A stretch of 64,000 nucleotides of DNA, from assembly GCF_003330845.1 (NCBI RefSeq), contig NZ_CP026121.1, positions 4,693,501 to 4,757,500 of the forward strand. The letters run 5' to 3'. The translations under genes and the position numbers were made by a program. The notes under the pieces were generated by a model. It was not told where the DNA came from, did not search any database, and was given only the letters and a program-made list of their open reading frames with translations. Positions 29,412 through 37,455 of this stretch are shown here, one piece after another. This DNA is from Streptomyces sp. Go-475. GTDB taxonomy: Bacteria; Actinomycetota; Actinomycetes; Streptomycetales; Streptomycetaceae. Each line of letters begins with the position of its first letter. The first letter of the stretch is position 1.

Positions 29412-30770
29412 TCAGCCGCCGCCCCGGTGGGACGCCCGGAGCGTGATCGTCACGCACAGGCCGCCCCCGGGCGCGTCCTGGAGCGCCACGGTTCCGCCGT
29501 CGTCCGTCGCCAACTGCCGGACGACGGCGAGACCGAGGCCGGAGCCGGTCTTCCCGGTCAGGCCCTGGCCCCGCCAGAAACGGTCGAAGGCGCGGGACTT
29601 CTCGGCGTCCGACATGCCGGGTCCCTCGTCCAGGACCGACACCTCCACCACGTCGCCCCTGGGCTCCACGCGCACGGTGATCGTCCCGCCGTCCGGTGAG
29701 ACCTCCAGGGCGTTGGAGAGCACGTTGTCCAGCATCTGGTCCAGGTGACCGGGGCTGGCCAGCACAGACGACCGGCCGTCGGCACTCCCCCTGAGCGCGA
29801 TGGTGACTCCGCGCTCGTCGGCGGCCGGTCTCCACACGGCGAGCCGTTCCCGCACGATGTCCATCAGCGGGAGCGGCTCGGCCGCCGACACCTTGGCCTC
29901 GGCCCGGGCCAGCACCAGCAGGCCGTTGACCAGGCGGCTCATCCGGACGACCTCCGCCGTGGCCTGCTCCACGTCCTCGCGGACGAACTCGTCGTCCACC
30001 CCGTCCGCGATGTTGTCCAGGGACAGCCGCAGCGCCGTCAGCGGGGTGCGCAGCTGGTGGGAGGCGTCCGCGACGAAGATGCGCTGGGCCGCGATCAGCG
30101 TGTCCAGGCGTTCCGCGCCCTGGTTGAGGGTGCGCGCGAGCGTCTGCGTCTCCGGCGGGCCCGTCACGGGGGAGCGGGCGGTCAGGTCGCCGTCGCTGAA
30201 CTTGCTCGCCATGTCGTTCAGCTGGCGCAGCGGCCGGGTGAGGCGCCGGGCGACCACGACGCCGATGACGGCCGCGACGCCCAGCACGAGCACGGCGAGG
30301 ACCGCCCGGAAGCCCCAGATCTGCCACAGGCGGTCGGTCATCTCGTCGGTCGAGTACACGATGCGCACGGCACCGACGACCCGGTCCGTGCCGGTCGCGC
30401 GGGCGGGCACCGTGACCACCAGCTCGGGGCCCCAGATGAAGGAGGAGCCCCAGTCGGTCGTGGGTTCGCCGTCCTTCAGGGCCTTGGCCAGTGCCGCGTC
30501 CGCCGCCGGGCGCGGCAGGTCCGCCGGGCAGTCCGCGGTGCGGGTGACCTGGATCTCGTCCTCGTAGGCCCTGGCCATCTCCTCCAGGGCCTGGCAGGAG
30601 GCGGCCCGGCCGTCGCCCAGCAGCAGGGCCATGGCGTCGGCCTCGCGCAGGACGGCCGACCGGGTGTCGCCCCGCAGCTGATCGGTCAGGGTGAAGGCCA
30701 CCGGCACGGTGAACAGCGCGATGGCCACCGCGACGAGCAGGACGTAGCTGCGGACGAGCTGGCGGATCAT
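29412..30770 (-). CDS. Sensor histidine kinase, HisKA/OmpR type
   Basis: 452-aa sensor. An N-terminal helix (LVRSYVLLVAVAIALFTVPV), an extracytoplasmic segment of about 120 residues with two Cys (RAASCQALEEM and TADCPADLPR), a second helix (AVLAVLVLGVAAVIGVVVA) and a HAMP domain precede FVADASHQLRTPLTALRLSL with the phosphoacceptor His. N-box LDNVLSNALEVSP and G-box GSGLGLAVVRQLA follow. The extracellular Cys pair may form a disulfide or be redox-responsive (inference). Start overlaps the regulator stop. Confidence 0.93.
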   Translation of the reverse strand: MIRQLVRSYVLLVAVAIALFTVPVAFTLTDQLRGDTRSAVLREADAMALLLGDGRAASCQALEEMARAYEDEIQVTRTADCPADLPRPAADAALAKALKDGEPTTDWGSSFIWGPELVVTVPARATGTDRVVGAVRIVYSTDEMTDRLWQIWGFRAVLAVLVLGVAAVIGVVVARRLTRPLRQLNDMASKFSDGDLTARSPVTGPPETQTLARTLNQGAERLDTLIAAQRIFVADASHQLRTPLTALRLSLDNIADGVDDEFVREDVEQATAEVVRMSRLVNGLLVLARAEAKVSAAEPLPLMDIVRERLAVWRPAADERGVTIALRGSADGRSSVLASPGHLDQMLDNVLSNALEVSPDGGTITVRVEPRGDVVEVSVLDEGPGMSDAEKSRAFDRFWRGQGLTGKTGSGLGLAVVRQLATDDGGTVALQDAPGGGLCVTITLRASHRGGG

Positions 30771-31501
30771 GAGCCCGCGGCGCCGTTCTCGCCGTTCGCC
30801 CGGCCCTCGCCGCCGTCCTCGCCCTTGACGATCTCCAGGCGGAACCCGACCCCGCGCACCGCCTCGATCGCGATCGCCCCGGCCAGCTTCCGCCGCAGCG
30901 CCGCCACGTGCACGTCCAGCGTCTTCGTCGGCCCGAACCAGTTCGCGTCCCAGACGGCTTCCATGATCTGCTCGCGCGACATCAGCGCGCCGGGCTCCTC
31001 GGTGAGGAAGGCCAGCAGGTCGTACTCCTTGGGCGCGAGGGCCACCTCCTCGCCGTCCAGGTGCACCCGGGCCGCCTTGCGGTCGACGGTCAGGCGCGTG
31101 CCGTAGCGGTCGGGGCCGGTGGCGGGGGCGTCCGCGGCGGGGGTGCGGGGCTGTACGCGCCGCATGACGGCTCGTATCCGGGCGATGACCTCCCGGACGC
31201 CGAACGGCTTGGAGACGTAGTCGTCCGCGCCGATCTCCAGGCCCACCACCCGGTCGGTCTCGTCGCTGCGGGCGCTGATCACGATGATCGGGACGTCGCC
31301 GCGCTCGCGCAGCGTCTTGCAGACGTCCAGGCCGTCGGTGTCGGGCAGGCCGAGATCCAGCAGGACGACGTCGTACGGACCCTCGTGCTCCAGAGCCGCC
31401 GCGCCCGTGCTCACCCACTCGACCTCGAAGCCGTAGCGCTTCAGGCCGCGTCGCAGCGACTCGGCGACCGGTTCATCGTCTTCCACCAGCAGTACGCGCA
31501 C
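30767..31501 (-). CDS. OmpR/PhoB-family response regulator
   Basis: 244-aa regulator. The receiver starts VRVLLVEDDEPVAESLRRGL, with phospho-Asp in DVVLLDLGLPDTDG and Lys in DDYVSKPFG. The winged-helix output shows EYDLLAFLTEEPGALMSREQ and TKTLDVHVAALRRKLAG. GTG 31501 is the natural start; the longer reading frame upstream adds no domain. The C-terminus is Gly/Glu-rich. It overlaps the kinase by 4 nt and is divergent from ask. Confidence 0.93.
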   Translation of the reverse strand: MRVLLVEDDEPVAESLRRGLKRYGFEVEWVSTGAAALEHEGPYDVVLLDLGLPDTDGLDVCKTLRERGDVPIIVISARSDETDRVVGLEIGADDYVSKPFGVREVIARIRAVMRRVQPRTPAADAPATGPDRYGTRLTVDRKAARVHLDGEEVALAPKEYDLLAFLTEEPGALMSREQIMEAVWDANWFGPTKTLDVHVAALRRKLAGAIAIEAVRGVGFRLEIVKGEDGGEGRANGENGAAGS

Positions 31502-31736
31502 AGGCGAACCATAATGCTTGAAAGTTTGCTCACCGGGATCGGCCGGGTGTCGGCTGTGACGCCGGGCACTTTCTCGCGTGGCCCGTGCCCAGATGGGCAT
31601 GAGCAGCTCTGGACGAGTACCCCGGAAATCTCACCATGCGATATCGCGGAAGGGATTTTCGGACGCTCGTTAGACTGAGCCGACCGCAGTACGAATGCGT
31701 ATGAGCGGATAGAGACGGATTGAGCGAGGAGCGCAC

Positions 31737-33014
31737 GTGGGCCTTGTCGTGCAGAAGTACGGAGGCTCCTCCGTAGCCGATGCCGAGGGCATCAAGCGCG
31801 TCGCCAAGCGGATCGTGGAAGCGAAGCAGAACGGCAACCAGGTGGTTGCCGTGGTTTCCGCGATGGGCGACACGACGGACGAGCTGATCGATCTCGCCGA
31901 GCAGGTTTCCCCGATGCCTGCCGGGCGCGAGCTCGACATGCTGCTGACCGCCGGAGAGCGGATCTCCATGGCCCTGCTGGCCATGGCGATCAAAAAGCTG
32001 GGCCACGAGGCCCAGTCGTTCACCGGCAGCCAGGCAGGTGTCATCACCGACTCGGTCCACAACAAAGCCCGGATCATCGACGTCACGCCGGGTCGGATCA
32101 AGACCTCGGTGGACGAGGGCAACATCGCGATCGTCGCCGGTTTCCAGGGCGTCAGCCAGGACACCAAGGACATCACCACCCTCGGCCGCGGCGGCTCGGA
32201 CACCACCGCGGTGGCCCTCGCCGCCGCCCTCGACGCCGACGTGTGCGAGATCTACACCGACGTCGACGGCGTGTTCACCGCCGACCCGCGCGTGGTGAAG
32301 AAGGCCCGGAAGATCGACTGGATCTCCTTCGAGGACATGCTCGAACTGGCGGCGTCCGGGTCCAAGGTGCTGCTCCACCGCTGCGTGGAGTACGCCCGCC
32401 GGTACAACATCCCGATCCACGTCCGGTCCAGCTTCAGCGGACTTCAGGGCACATGGGTCAGCAGCGAGCCGATTACGCAAGGGGACAAGCAGGTGGAGCA
32501 GGCTCTCATCTCCGGTGTCGCGCACGACACCTCCGAGGCCAAGGTCACGGTCGTCGGCGTGCCGGACAAGCCGGGCGAGGCGGCCTCGATCTTCCGCACG
32601 ATCGCCGACGCCGAGATCAACATCGACATGGTCGTGCAGAACGTGTCCGCCGCCTCCACGGGCCTGACGGACATCTCCTTCACGCTGCCGAAGACCGAGG
32701 GCCGCAAGGCCATCGACGCGCTGGAGAAGAACAAGGCCGGCATCGGCTTCGACTCCCTGCGCTACGACGACCAGATCGGCAAGATCTCCCTGGTCGGCGC
32801 CGGCATGAAGACCAACCCGGGCGTCACGGCCGACTTCTTCACGGCGCTGTCCGACGCGGGCGTGAACATCGAGCTGATCTCGACCTCCGAGATCCGCATC
32901 TCGGTCGTCACGCGCGCCGACGACGTGCCCGAGGCCGTCCGTGCCGTGCACTCCGCGTTCGGGCTCGACTCCGACAGCGACGAGGCCGTCGTCTACGGAG
33001 GCACCGGCCGCTGA
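31737..33014 (+). CDS. ask: Aspartate kinase (alpha subunit, with internal beta start)
   Basis: 425-aa enzyme making aspartyl phosphate for lysine, threonine, methionine and diaminopimelate. KYGGSSV is at residues 7-13, [20 protein letters not shown] and [15 protein letters not shown] are catalytic-domain motifs, and two ACT domains follow ([17 protein letters not shown] and [16 protein letters not shown]). Actinobacterial enzymes are alpha2beta2 with beta made from an internal start in the same gene. GTG 31737 follows GAGGAGC. Overlaps asd by 1 nt. Probably feedback-inhibited through the ACT domains. Confidence 0.98.
   Translation: MGLVVQKYGGSSVADAEGIKRVAKRIVEAKQNGNQVVAVVSAMGDTTDELIDLAEQVSPMPAGRELDMLLTAGERISMALLAMAIKKLGHEAQSFTGSQAGVITDSVHNKARIIDVTPGRIKTSVDEGNIAIVAGFQGVSQDTKDITTLGRGGSDTTAVALAAALDADVCEIYTDVDGVFTADPRVVKKARKIDWISFEDMLELAASGSKVLLHRCVEYARRYNIPIHVRSSFSGLQGTWVSSEPITQGDKQVEQALISGVAHDTSEAKVTVVGVPDKPGEAASIFRTIADAEINIDMVVQNVSAASTGLTDISFTLPKTEGRKAIDALEKNKAGIGFDSLRYDDQIGKISLVGAGMKTNPGVTADFFTALSDAGVNIELISTSEIRISVVTRADDVPEAVRAVHSAFGLDSDSDEAVVYGGTGR
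32493..33014 (+). CDS. ask: Aspartate kinase beta subunit (internal in-frame start)
   Basis: GTG 32493 (codon 253 of ask) is preceded by AAGGGGA at 32479-32485 with a 7-nt spacer, a good ribosome site inside the gene. The product would begin [18 protein letters not shown], closely matching the known beta-subunit start of Corynebacterium LysC. It would contain the two ACT regulatory domains, 173 aa. Confidence 0.65.
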   Translation: MEQALISGVAHDTSEAKVTVVGVPDKPGEAASIFRTIADAEINIDMVVQNVSAASTGLTDISFTLPKTEGRKAIDALEKNKAGIGFDSLRYDDQIGKISLVGAGMKTNPGVTADFFTALSDAGVNIELISTSEIRISVVTRADDVPEAVRAVHSAFGLDSDSDEAVVYGGTGR

Positions 33015-34090
33015 TGGCCGGACCCGGGCAGACCGGCCGGTCGGGCCGGCCCACGCTCGCCGTCGTGGGAGCGACCGGAGCCGTCGGCACGGTCATGCTC
33101 CAGATCCTGTCCCAGCGGGCGGACATCTGGGGCGAGATCCGACTCGTCGCCTCCCCGCGCTCGGCCGGCCGCAAGCTGGCCGTGCGCGGTGAGGAGACCG
33201 AGGTCCTGGCGCTCACCGAGGAGGTCTTCGACGGCGTCGACGTCGCCCTGTTCGACGTCCCCGACGAGGTCGCCGAGCGGTGGGCGCCCCTCGCCGTCGC
33301 CAAGGGCGCGGTGGTGGTCGACAACTCGGGCACGTTCCGGATGGCCCCGGACGTGCCCCTCGTCGTGCCCGAGGTCAATCCGCACGCCGTGCGCATGCGT
33401 CCGCGCGGCATCGTCGCCAACCCCAGCTGCACGACACTCTCCATGATCGTGGCCCTGGGCGCGCTGCACGCCGAGTTCGGGCTGCGCGAGCTGGTCGCCT
33501 CCTCGTACCAGGCCGTCAGCGGCGCCGGGCGCGCCGGTGTGGCCACTCTGCGGGAGCAGCTGGCCCTGGTCGCCGGCACCGAGCTGGGCACCAGCCCCGG
33601 TGACGTACGGCGGGCCGTCGGCGACCGCACCGGGCCGTTCCCTGAGCCGGTCGCGCTGAACGTCGTGCCGTGGGCCGGTTCCGCGCGCGAGGACGGCTGG
33701 TCCTCGGAGGAGCTGAAGGTGCGGGACGAGACCCGCAAGATCCTCTGCCTGCCCGGCCTCCCCGTGGCCGTCACCTGCGTCCGCGTGCCGGTGATCACCA
33801 CGCACTCGCTGACCGTGCACGCCCGCTTCGAGGGCGAGGTCACCGTCGACAAGGCCCGCGAGATCCTCGCCACAGCGCCCGGTGTCGTGCTGTTCGACAA
33901 TCCGGCCGCCGGGGAGTTCCCGACCCCCGCCGACGTGGTCGGCACCGACCCCACCTGGGTCGGGCGGGTGCGGCGCGCGCTGGACGACCCCACGGCGCTC
34001 GAACTCTTCGTGTGCGGCGACAACCTGCGCAAGGGCTCCGCGCTCAACACCGCCCAGATCGCCGAACTGGTCGCCGCCGAGCTGTCCTGA
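33014..34090 (+). CDS. asd: Aspartate-semialdehyde dehydrogenase
   Basis: 358-aa NADPH-dependent enzyme that reduces aspartyl phosphate to the semialdehyde. The Rossmann motif is AVVGATGAVG (about residues 16-25), the catalytic Cys is in IVANPSCTTLSM at about residue 139, and SSYQAVSGAGRAGV is conserved; the His-bearing VRVPVITTHS lies near residue 258. Stop-start overlap TGATG with ask gives coupling. The C-terminal GDNLRKGSALNTAQIAE is standard. Confidence 0.98.
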   Translation: MAGPGQTGRSGRPTLAVVGATGAVGTVMLQILSQRADIWGEIRLVASPRSAGRKLAVRGEETEVLALTEEVFDGVDVALFDVPDEVAERWAPLAVAKGAVVVDNSGTFRMAPDVPLVVPEVNPHAVRMRPRGIVANPSCTTLSMIVALGALHAEFGLRELVASSYQAVSGAGRAGVATLREQLALVAGTELGTSPGDVRRAVGDRTGPFPEPVALNVVPWAGSAREDGWSSEELKVRDETRKILCLPGLPVAVTCVRVPVITTHSLTVHARFEGEVTVDKAREILATAPGVVLFDNPAAGEFPTPADVVGTDPTWVGRVRRALDDPTALELFVCGDNLRKGSALNTAQIAELVAAELS

Positions 34091-34095
34091 ACGGT

Positions 34096-34138
34096 CCGGG
34101 GGGTTTTCGGGAAACTTTCGTCCTGGCAAACCCCCCGG
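34096..34138. terminator. Inverted repeat after asd
   Basis: CCGGGGGGTTT (34096-34106) pairs perfectly with AAACCCCCCGG (34128-34138) around 21 nt. It begins 5 nt after the asd stop. Terminator of ask-asd is the simplest reading; the long loop is unusual. Confidence 0.5.
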
Positions 34139-34510
34139 CCGATGTCAGAGGTGGTTTGTAGGATCTGTGCACGACATGTGAGCCGGTCGATGGTTCGGAC
34201 CACTTGTCCGAGACGCTTCGACAGCAGAGGATTTACCTCCCCGCCCTCCGCAACCGCGCGGAGGGCGGGGAGCGTCTTTGCGGTCGCCTCTTCGGCCGTG
34301 GGAGCGCTTCATCAGGCGTGGGGACGCCTGGAACCGGACGTGGGGACGTCCGTTCACATCTGGACATAGGGGAAGAGCGGGACGCATGAGGGCATTTGAC
34401 GCACTATCGGTTGTGCTGCCTGACGCGGGTAGACCGTCGACGGCAACGGTCGGCGTGAAAGTGACGCCCGGCACGTACAACCCTCACGGGGGTCAGCGTG
34501 TCCAACAGGC
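34139..34510 (+). promoter_or_regulatory. 372-nt leader between asd and the sigma-factor gene
   Basis: No gene is supported here. It holds TCGGAC (34195-34200) facing GTCCGA (34205-34210), and a strong hairpin CTCCCCGCCCTCCGC (34237-34251) with GCGGAGGGCGGGGAG (34258-34272) followed by CGTCTTT, which looks like a terminator. The promoter of the sigma-factor gene must lie in the remaining 230 nt; I cannot place it securely. Confidence 0.4.
34237..34279 (+). terminator. Terminator-like hairpin upstream of the sigma-factor gene
   Basis: Perfect 15-bp stem CTCCCCGCCCTCCGC / GCGGAGGGCGGGGAG with loop AACCGC, followed by CGTCTTTG. A good intrinsic terminator by Streptomyces standards; it could end a second asd transcript or attenuate the sigma operon. 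Confidence 0.6.
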
Positions 34511-35185
34511 GTGGCAGAGGTACTCGACTTCAGCGCGGCACGCGGCACGGTCCTTCGACCGCCCCGTCCGGCGGCTCTCCGACCCCGCATGCCCGGTACG
34601 CCCGGTGGCATGCCGGTGATCGCGCCCGTGCCCGCAGCGCGGCCGGCCCGCATACCGAACCAGCGCGACGGCGCCGAGGACGGAGTCGCGGCCGGTACGA
34701 CCGTCGACCACCTCACCGAGACCTACCGGGCGCACTACCGCTCGCTGCTGGGCCTCGCCGCGCTCCTCCTCGACGACACGGCCTCCTGCGAGGACGTCGT
34801 CCAGGAGGCCTTCATCCGTGTCCACTCCGCACGCAAACGCGTCCGCGACCCCGAGAAGACCCTGGCGTACCTGCGGCAGACGGTCGTCAACCTCTCGCGC
34901 TCGGCGCTGCGCCGCCGCATCCTCGGCCTCAAGCTGCTGTCGAAGCCCATGCCCGACATGGCGAGCGCCGAGGAAGGCGCCTACGACCAGCTGGAGCGCG
35001 ACTCCCTCATCAAGGCGATGAAGGGCCTGCAGCGCCGCCAGCGCGAGGTGCTGGTGCTGCGCTACTTCGCGGACATGACCGAGGCACAGGTCGCCGAGAC
35101 CCTCGGCATATCCCTGGGCTCGGTCAAGGCCTACGGCTCACGCGGCATCGCGGCGCTCCGGATCGCCATGGAGACGCCGGCATGA
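34511..35185 (+). CDS. SigE-family ECF RNA polymerase sigma factor
   Basis: 224-aa sigma-70 factor. About 65 low-complexity N-terminal residues rich in Pro/Ala/Arg precede region 2 (LTETYRAHYRSLLGLAALLL, CEDVVQEAFIRVHSARKRV) and region 4 (LQRRQREVLVLRYFADMTEA, VAETLGISLGSVKAYGSRG). SigE-family ECF factors often couple to a downstream anti-sigma membrane protein, as here (ATGA overlap). GTG 34511 chosen; the N-terminal extension is longer than usual, so the true start could be further in. By position this is near SCO3613 of S. coelicolor (from memory). Confidence 0.9.
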   Translation: MAEVLDFSAARGTVLRPPRPAALRPRMPGTPGGMPVIAPVPAARPARIPNQRDGAEDGVAAGTTVDHLTETYRAHYRSLLGLAALLLDDTASCEDVVQEAFIRVHSARKRVRDPEKTLAYLRQTVVNLSRSALRRRILGLKLLSKPMPDMASAEEGAYDQLERDSLIKAMKGLQRRQREVLVLRYFADMTEAQVAETLGISLGSVKAYGSRGIAALRIAMETPA

Positions 35186-36336
35186 GCGACGGCAACGGCG
35201 CGCCCCGCGACGGGCGCGACCGGCACGAGCCCTTCGAGTGGCACGAGCCGACAAGGCTGCACGGGCAAGATCCGAAGCAATCGCACGCTGGGAACGGAAC
35301 TGTGAACCACGGCCCCGACGACCAGAGCCCCCAGGGGTTCGACTCGGACGAGCTGGACCTGCGCACGATGCTGCACCAGGCGGTGCAGGAGGTGGAGCCG
35401 CGCGACGGCACCCTGGACTATCTGCGCAAGGCGGTGCCCCAGCGCCGGGCACGCAAGCGGCAGGCCGTGGTGGGCATGGCCGCCGCCGCGCTCTTCATCG
35501 GCACCGCGATCCCCGCCCTCGTACACGTCTCCAACGCCACCGGCTCCGACGCCAACCCGTCGGTCGCCGGCCACGCCTCCGAGACCCAGGGCGGCACGAG
35601 CGAGGGCAAGGGCCCGGACGGCGGCGAGAGCACGGCCGCCGGCTCCTCCGGCAAGACCGAGGGCAAGGGCAAGGACGACAAGAAGGAGAAGGACAAGGGC
35701 AAGGGCTCCGGCACCGCCCCCGGCGCGCCCGAGGGCGCCGGCCCGTCCTCCACCACCGCCGCCGGCATCCCGGCGTGCACCCCGGCCCAGCTCGGCCCCG
35801 CCGCCGGCAGCAGCGCCGCCCCCGACTCCACCGGCGCGGTCTACGGCTCCTTCCGCGTCACCAACGTCTCCGCCGCGAGCTGCACGGTCTCCGGCGCCGG
35901 CTCGGTGAGCGCGCTGCCGCAGGGCGCGGCCGACCCCGCGAAGGTAGGCGCCGCCCGGCACGTGGCCGGGGACGCGGCGGCCGGTCTGCCCAACCCGTCC
36001 CTGGAGGCCGCCGAGCTGGTGCTCCAGCCGGGCGCCGCCTACGACGTGAAGTTCGCGTGGGTCCCCTCCGAGACCTGCCCCACCCCCGGCGGCGACCCCG
36101 GCGACCCCGACCCGACCCCCGACCCGACCCCGTCGGGCGACACGACGACCACGGGCGGCACCTCCACCGGCGGCGACACGGGCGCGGCCCCGCAGCTGGC
36201 CACGGAGGACGGCACGACCGGCGGCAGCGTGGTGGTGACGTACTCCCCGGCGACCGGCTCGGCCGGAAGCACGGTGACCGTCTCCAACGCGTGCGCGGGG
36301 ACGGTGTACTGGACGGGGTTGCTGGCGGGGGCGTAG
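35182..36336 (+). CDS. Single-pass membrane protein coupled to the sigma factor
   Basis: 384-aa protein. A charged N-terminal part of about 95 residues includes LRTMLHQAVQEVEPRDGTLD, an anti-sigma-like helix. One transmembrane helix (AVVGMAAAALFIGTAIPALV, about residues 94-113) follows. Then comes a Ser/Gly/Lys-rich segment (GKTEGKGKDDKKEKDKGKGS) and an extracellular domain with four Cys, divided by a Pro/Thr-rich DPTPDPTP stalk. Likely regulates the sigma factor, but no ZAS or standard anti-sigma signature is visible. Start ATG overlaps the sigma stop. Confidence 0.75.
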   Translation: MSDGNGAPRDGRDRHEPFEWHEPTRLHGQDPKQSHAGNGTVNHGPDDQSPQGFDSDELDLRTMLHQAVQEVEPRDGTLDYLRKAVPQRRARKRQAVVGMAAAALFIGTAIPALVHVSNATGSDANPSVAGHASETQGGTSEGKGPDGGESTAAGSSGKTEGKGKDDKKEKDKGKGSGTAPGAPEGAGPSSTTAAGIPACTPAQLGPAAGSSAAPDSTGAVYGSFRVTNVSAASCTVSGAGSVSALPQGAADPAKVGAARHVAGDAAAGLPNPSLEAAELVLQPGAAYDVKFAWVPSETCPTPGGDPGDPDPTPDPTPSGDTTTTGGTSTGGDTGAAPQLATEDGTTGGSVVVTYSPATGSAGSTVTVSNACAGTVYWTGLLAGA

Positions 36337-36377
36337 GCGAGCGGTTGCCGTTGTCCCAGCTGCGGGCGACCGTGCCG

Positions 36378-36444
36378 CTGGGGCGGCACGGGTGGGCGAT
36401 GGGGGCCCCTGCTCGAGCGAAGCCGAGAGCTTGGGGGAGGCACC
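36378..36444. repeat. Streptomyces interspersed repeat, copy 1
   Basis: CTGGGGCGGCACGGGTGGGC... through CTCGAGCGAAGCCGAGAGC to GGGGGAGGCACC. A second copy lies at 39423-39491, differing mainly by two bases at the CCCC/CCCCC run. The centre folds into a hairpin (CCCC...GCTC / GAGC...GGGG). I recognise this element from many Streptomyces intergenic regions. Lies between convergent genes. Confidence 0.85.
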
Positions 36445-36492
36445 TCGCTCCGCCGAGCTGCGGACCCACCCGGCGCCGGCACGAACGCCGCC

Positions 36493-37287
36493 TCACTTCA
36501 CAGCGGCGTCCACAGCAACAGACTCTTCCCGCGGCACAAGACCAAGCTCCGCATCCCGCGCGAACTCCACCTCACGCCGCAGCAACCGGAACCACATGAA
36601 GATCACGAACCCCACGAAGGCGAACCACTCCGCGGTGTAGCCCAGGTTCTGGAACGCCTTCAGATCCAGCCCCGTGTCCGGCGGCGCGGCAGCCGGCACG
36701 GCCTTCATCCCCGAGTCACCCTTCGCCAGCGTGACCCACGCGTCGTACACGTCGTACGGCACCAGGTTCACCAGCGACGCCGCGCTGATCGCCGCCGTCT
36801 GCCCGGCCGGCAGCCCGCCCTGCGCGCTGACGCCGTTGTCACCCGGGGTCTCGGACGCCTGGAGCGCCCCGGTGACGGTGACCTCACCGGCCGGCGGGGC
36901 GGGGGCCTCGGCCGCGTCGGCGGCACCGGGCAGCCAGCCGCGGACCACCGGCAGCGCCTCGCCCGAGTCGGTGCGCAGCAGCGTCAGGACGTAGAAGCCC
37001 TGCTTGCCGTCGAGCTGCCGCCCCGGCACCAGCAGCTGCTTGCCGTAGCGCCCGGTGGCGGTGACGAGCTTGCCGGACGTCGCCTTCGTCACCGGCAGCA
37101 TCTCCCCGAGCGGCCGCGGCGCCTCGCGCTTCGCCTCGGCGACCTGCTCGGTCGCCGTGCGATGGTCCTGCACGCGGTCCTCGAACCGGCCCAGCTGCCA
37201 GGACCCCATGAAGATGCAGAAGGGGATCGACAGCAGCACGAAGAGGTTGATCCCCCACCATCGGGGCGTCAGCAGAAACCGGTACAC
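36493..37287 (-). CDS. SURF1-family cytochrome oxidase assembly protein
   Basis: 264-aa membrane protein with N-terminal helix in MYRFLLTPRWWGINLFVLLS and C-terminal helix in AEWFAFVGFVIFMWFRLLRR, flanking an extracytoplasmic domain. Family motifs include LGRFEDRVQDHR, TATGRYGKQLLVPGRQLDG, GFYVLTLLRT and LPVVRGWLP. SURF1 proteins help insert haem a into aa3-type cytochrome c oxidase. No oxidase genes are adjacent. The start ATG 37287 matches the family. Confidence 0.92.
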   Translation of the reverse strand: MYRFLLTPRWWGINLFVLLSIPFCIFMGSWQLGRFEDRVQDHRTATEQVAEAKREAPRPLGEMLPVTKATSGKLVTATGRYGKQLLVPGRQLDGKQGFYVLTLLRTDSGEALPVVRGWLPGAADAAEAPAPPAGEVTVTGALQASETPGDNGVSAQGGLPAGQTAAISAASLVNLVPYDVYDAWVTLAKGDSGMKAVPAAAPPDTGLDLKAFQNLGYTAEWFAFVGFVIFMWFRLLRREVEFARDAELGLVPREESVAVDAAVK

Positions 37288-37455
37288 ACCCCCACGGTAC
37301 GGGGCCGCAGGGCCGGTCCCGCCCGCGGGGTGGGCAACAGAACCGCCCTCGCCGGCCGTCTCCCCTGACCTGCTCGGAAGGGGAACCGGTGGAGGTTATC
37401 CACAGGCTGGGGACCTCGCCAGCGAATTGTCGGTGAGGGCGTGCAGTATGGGGCC

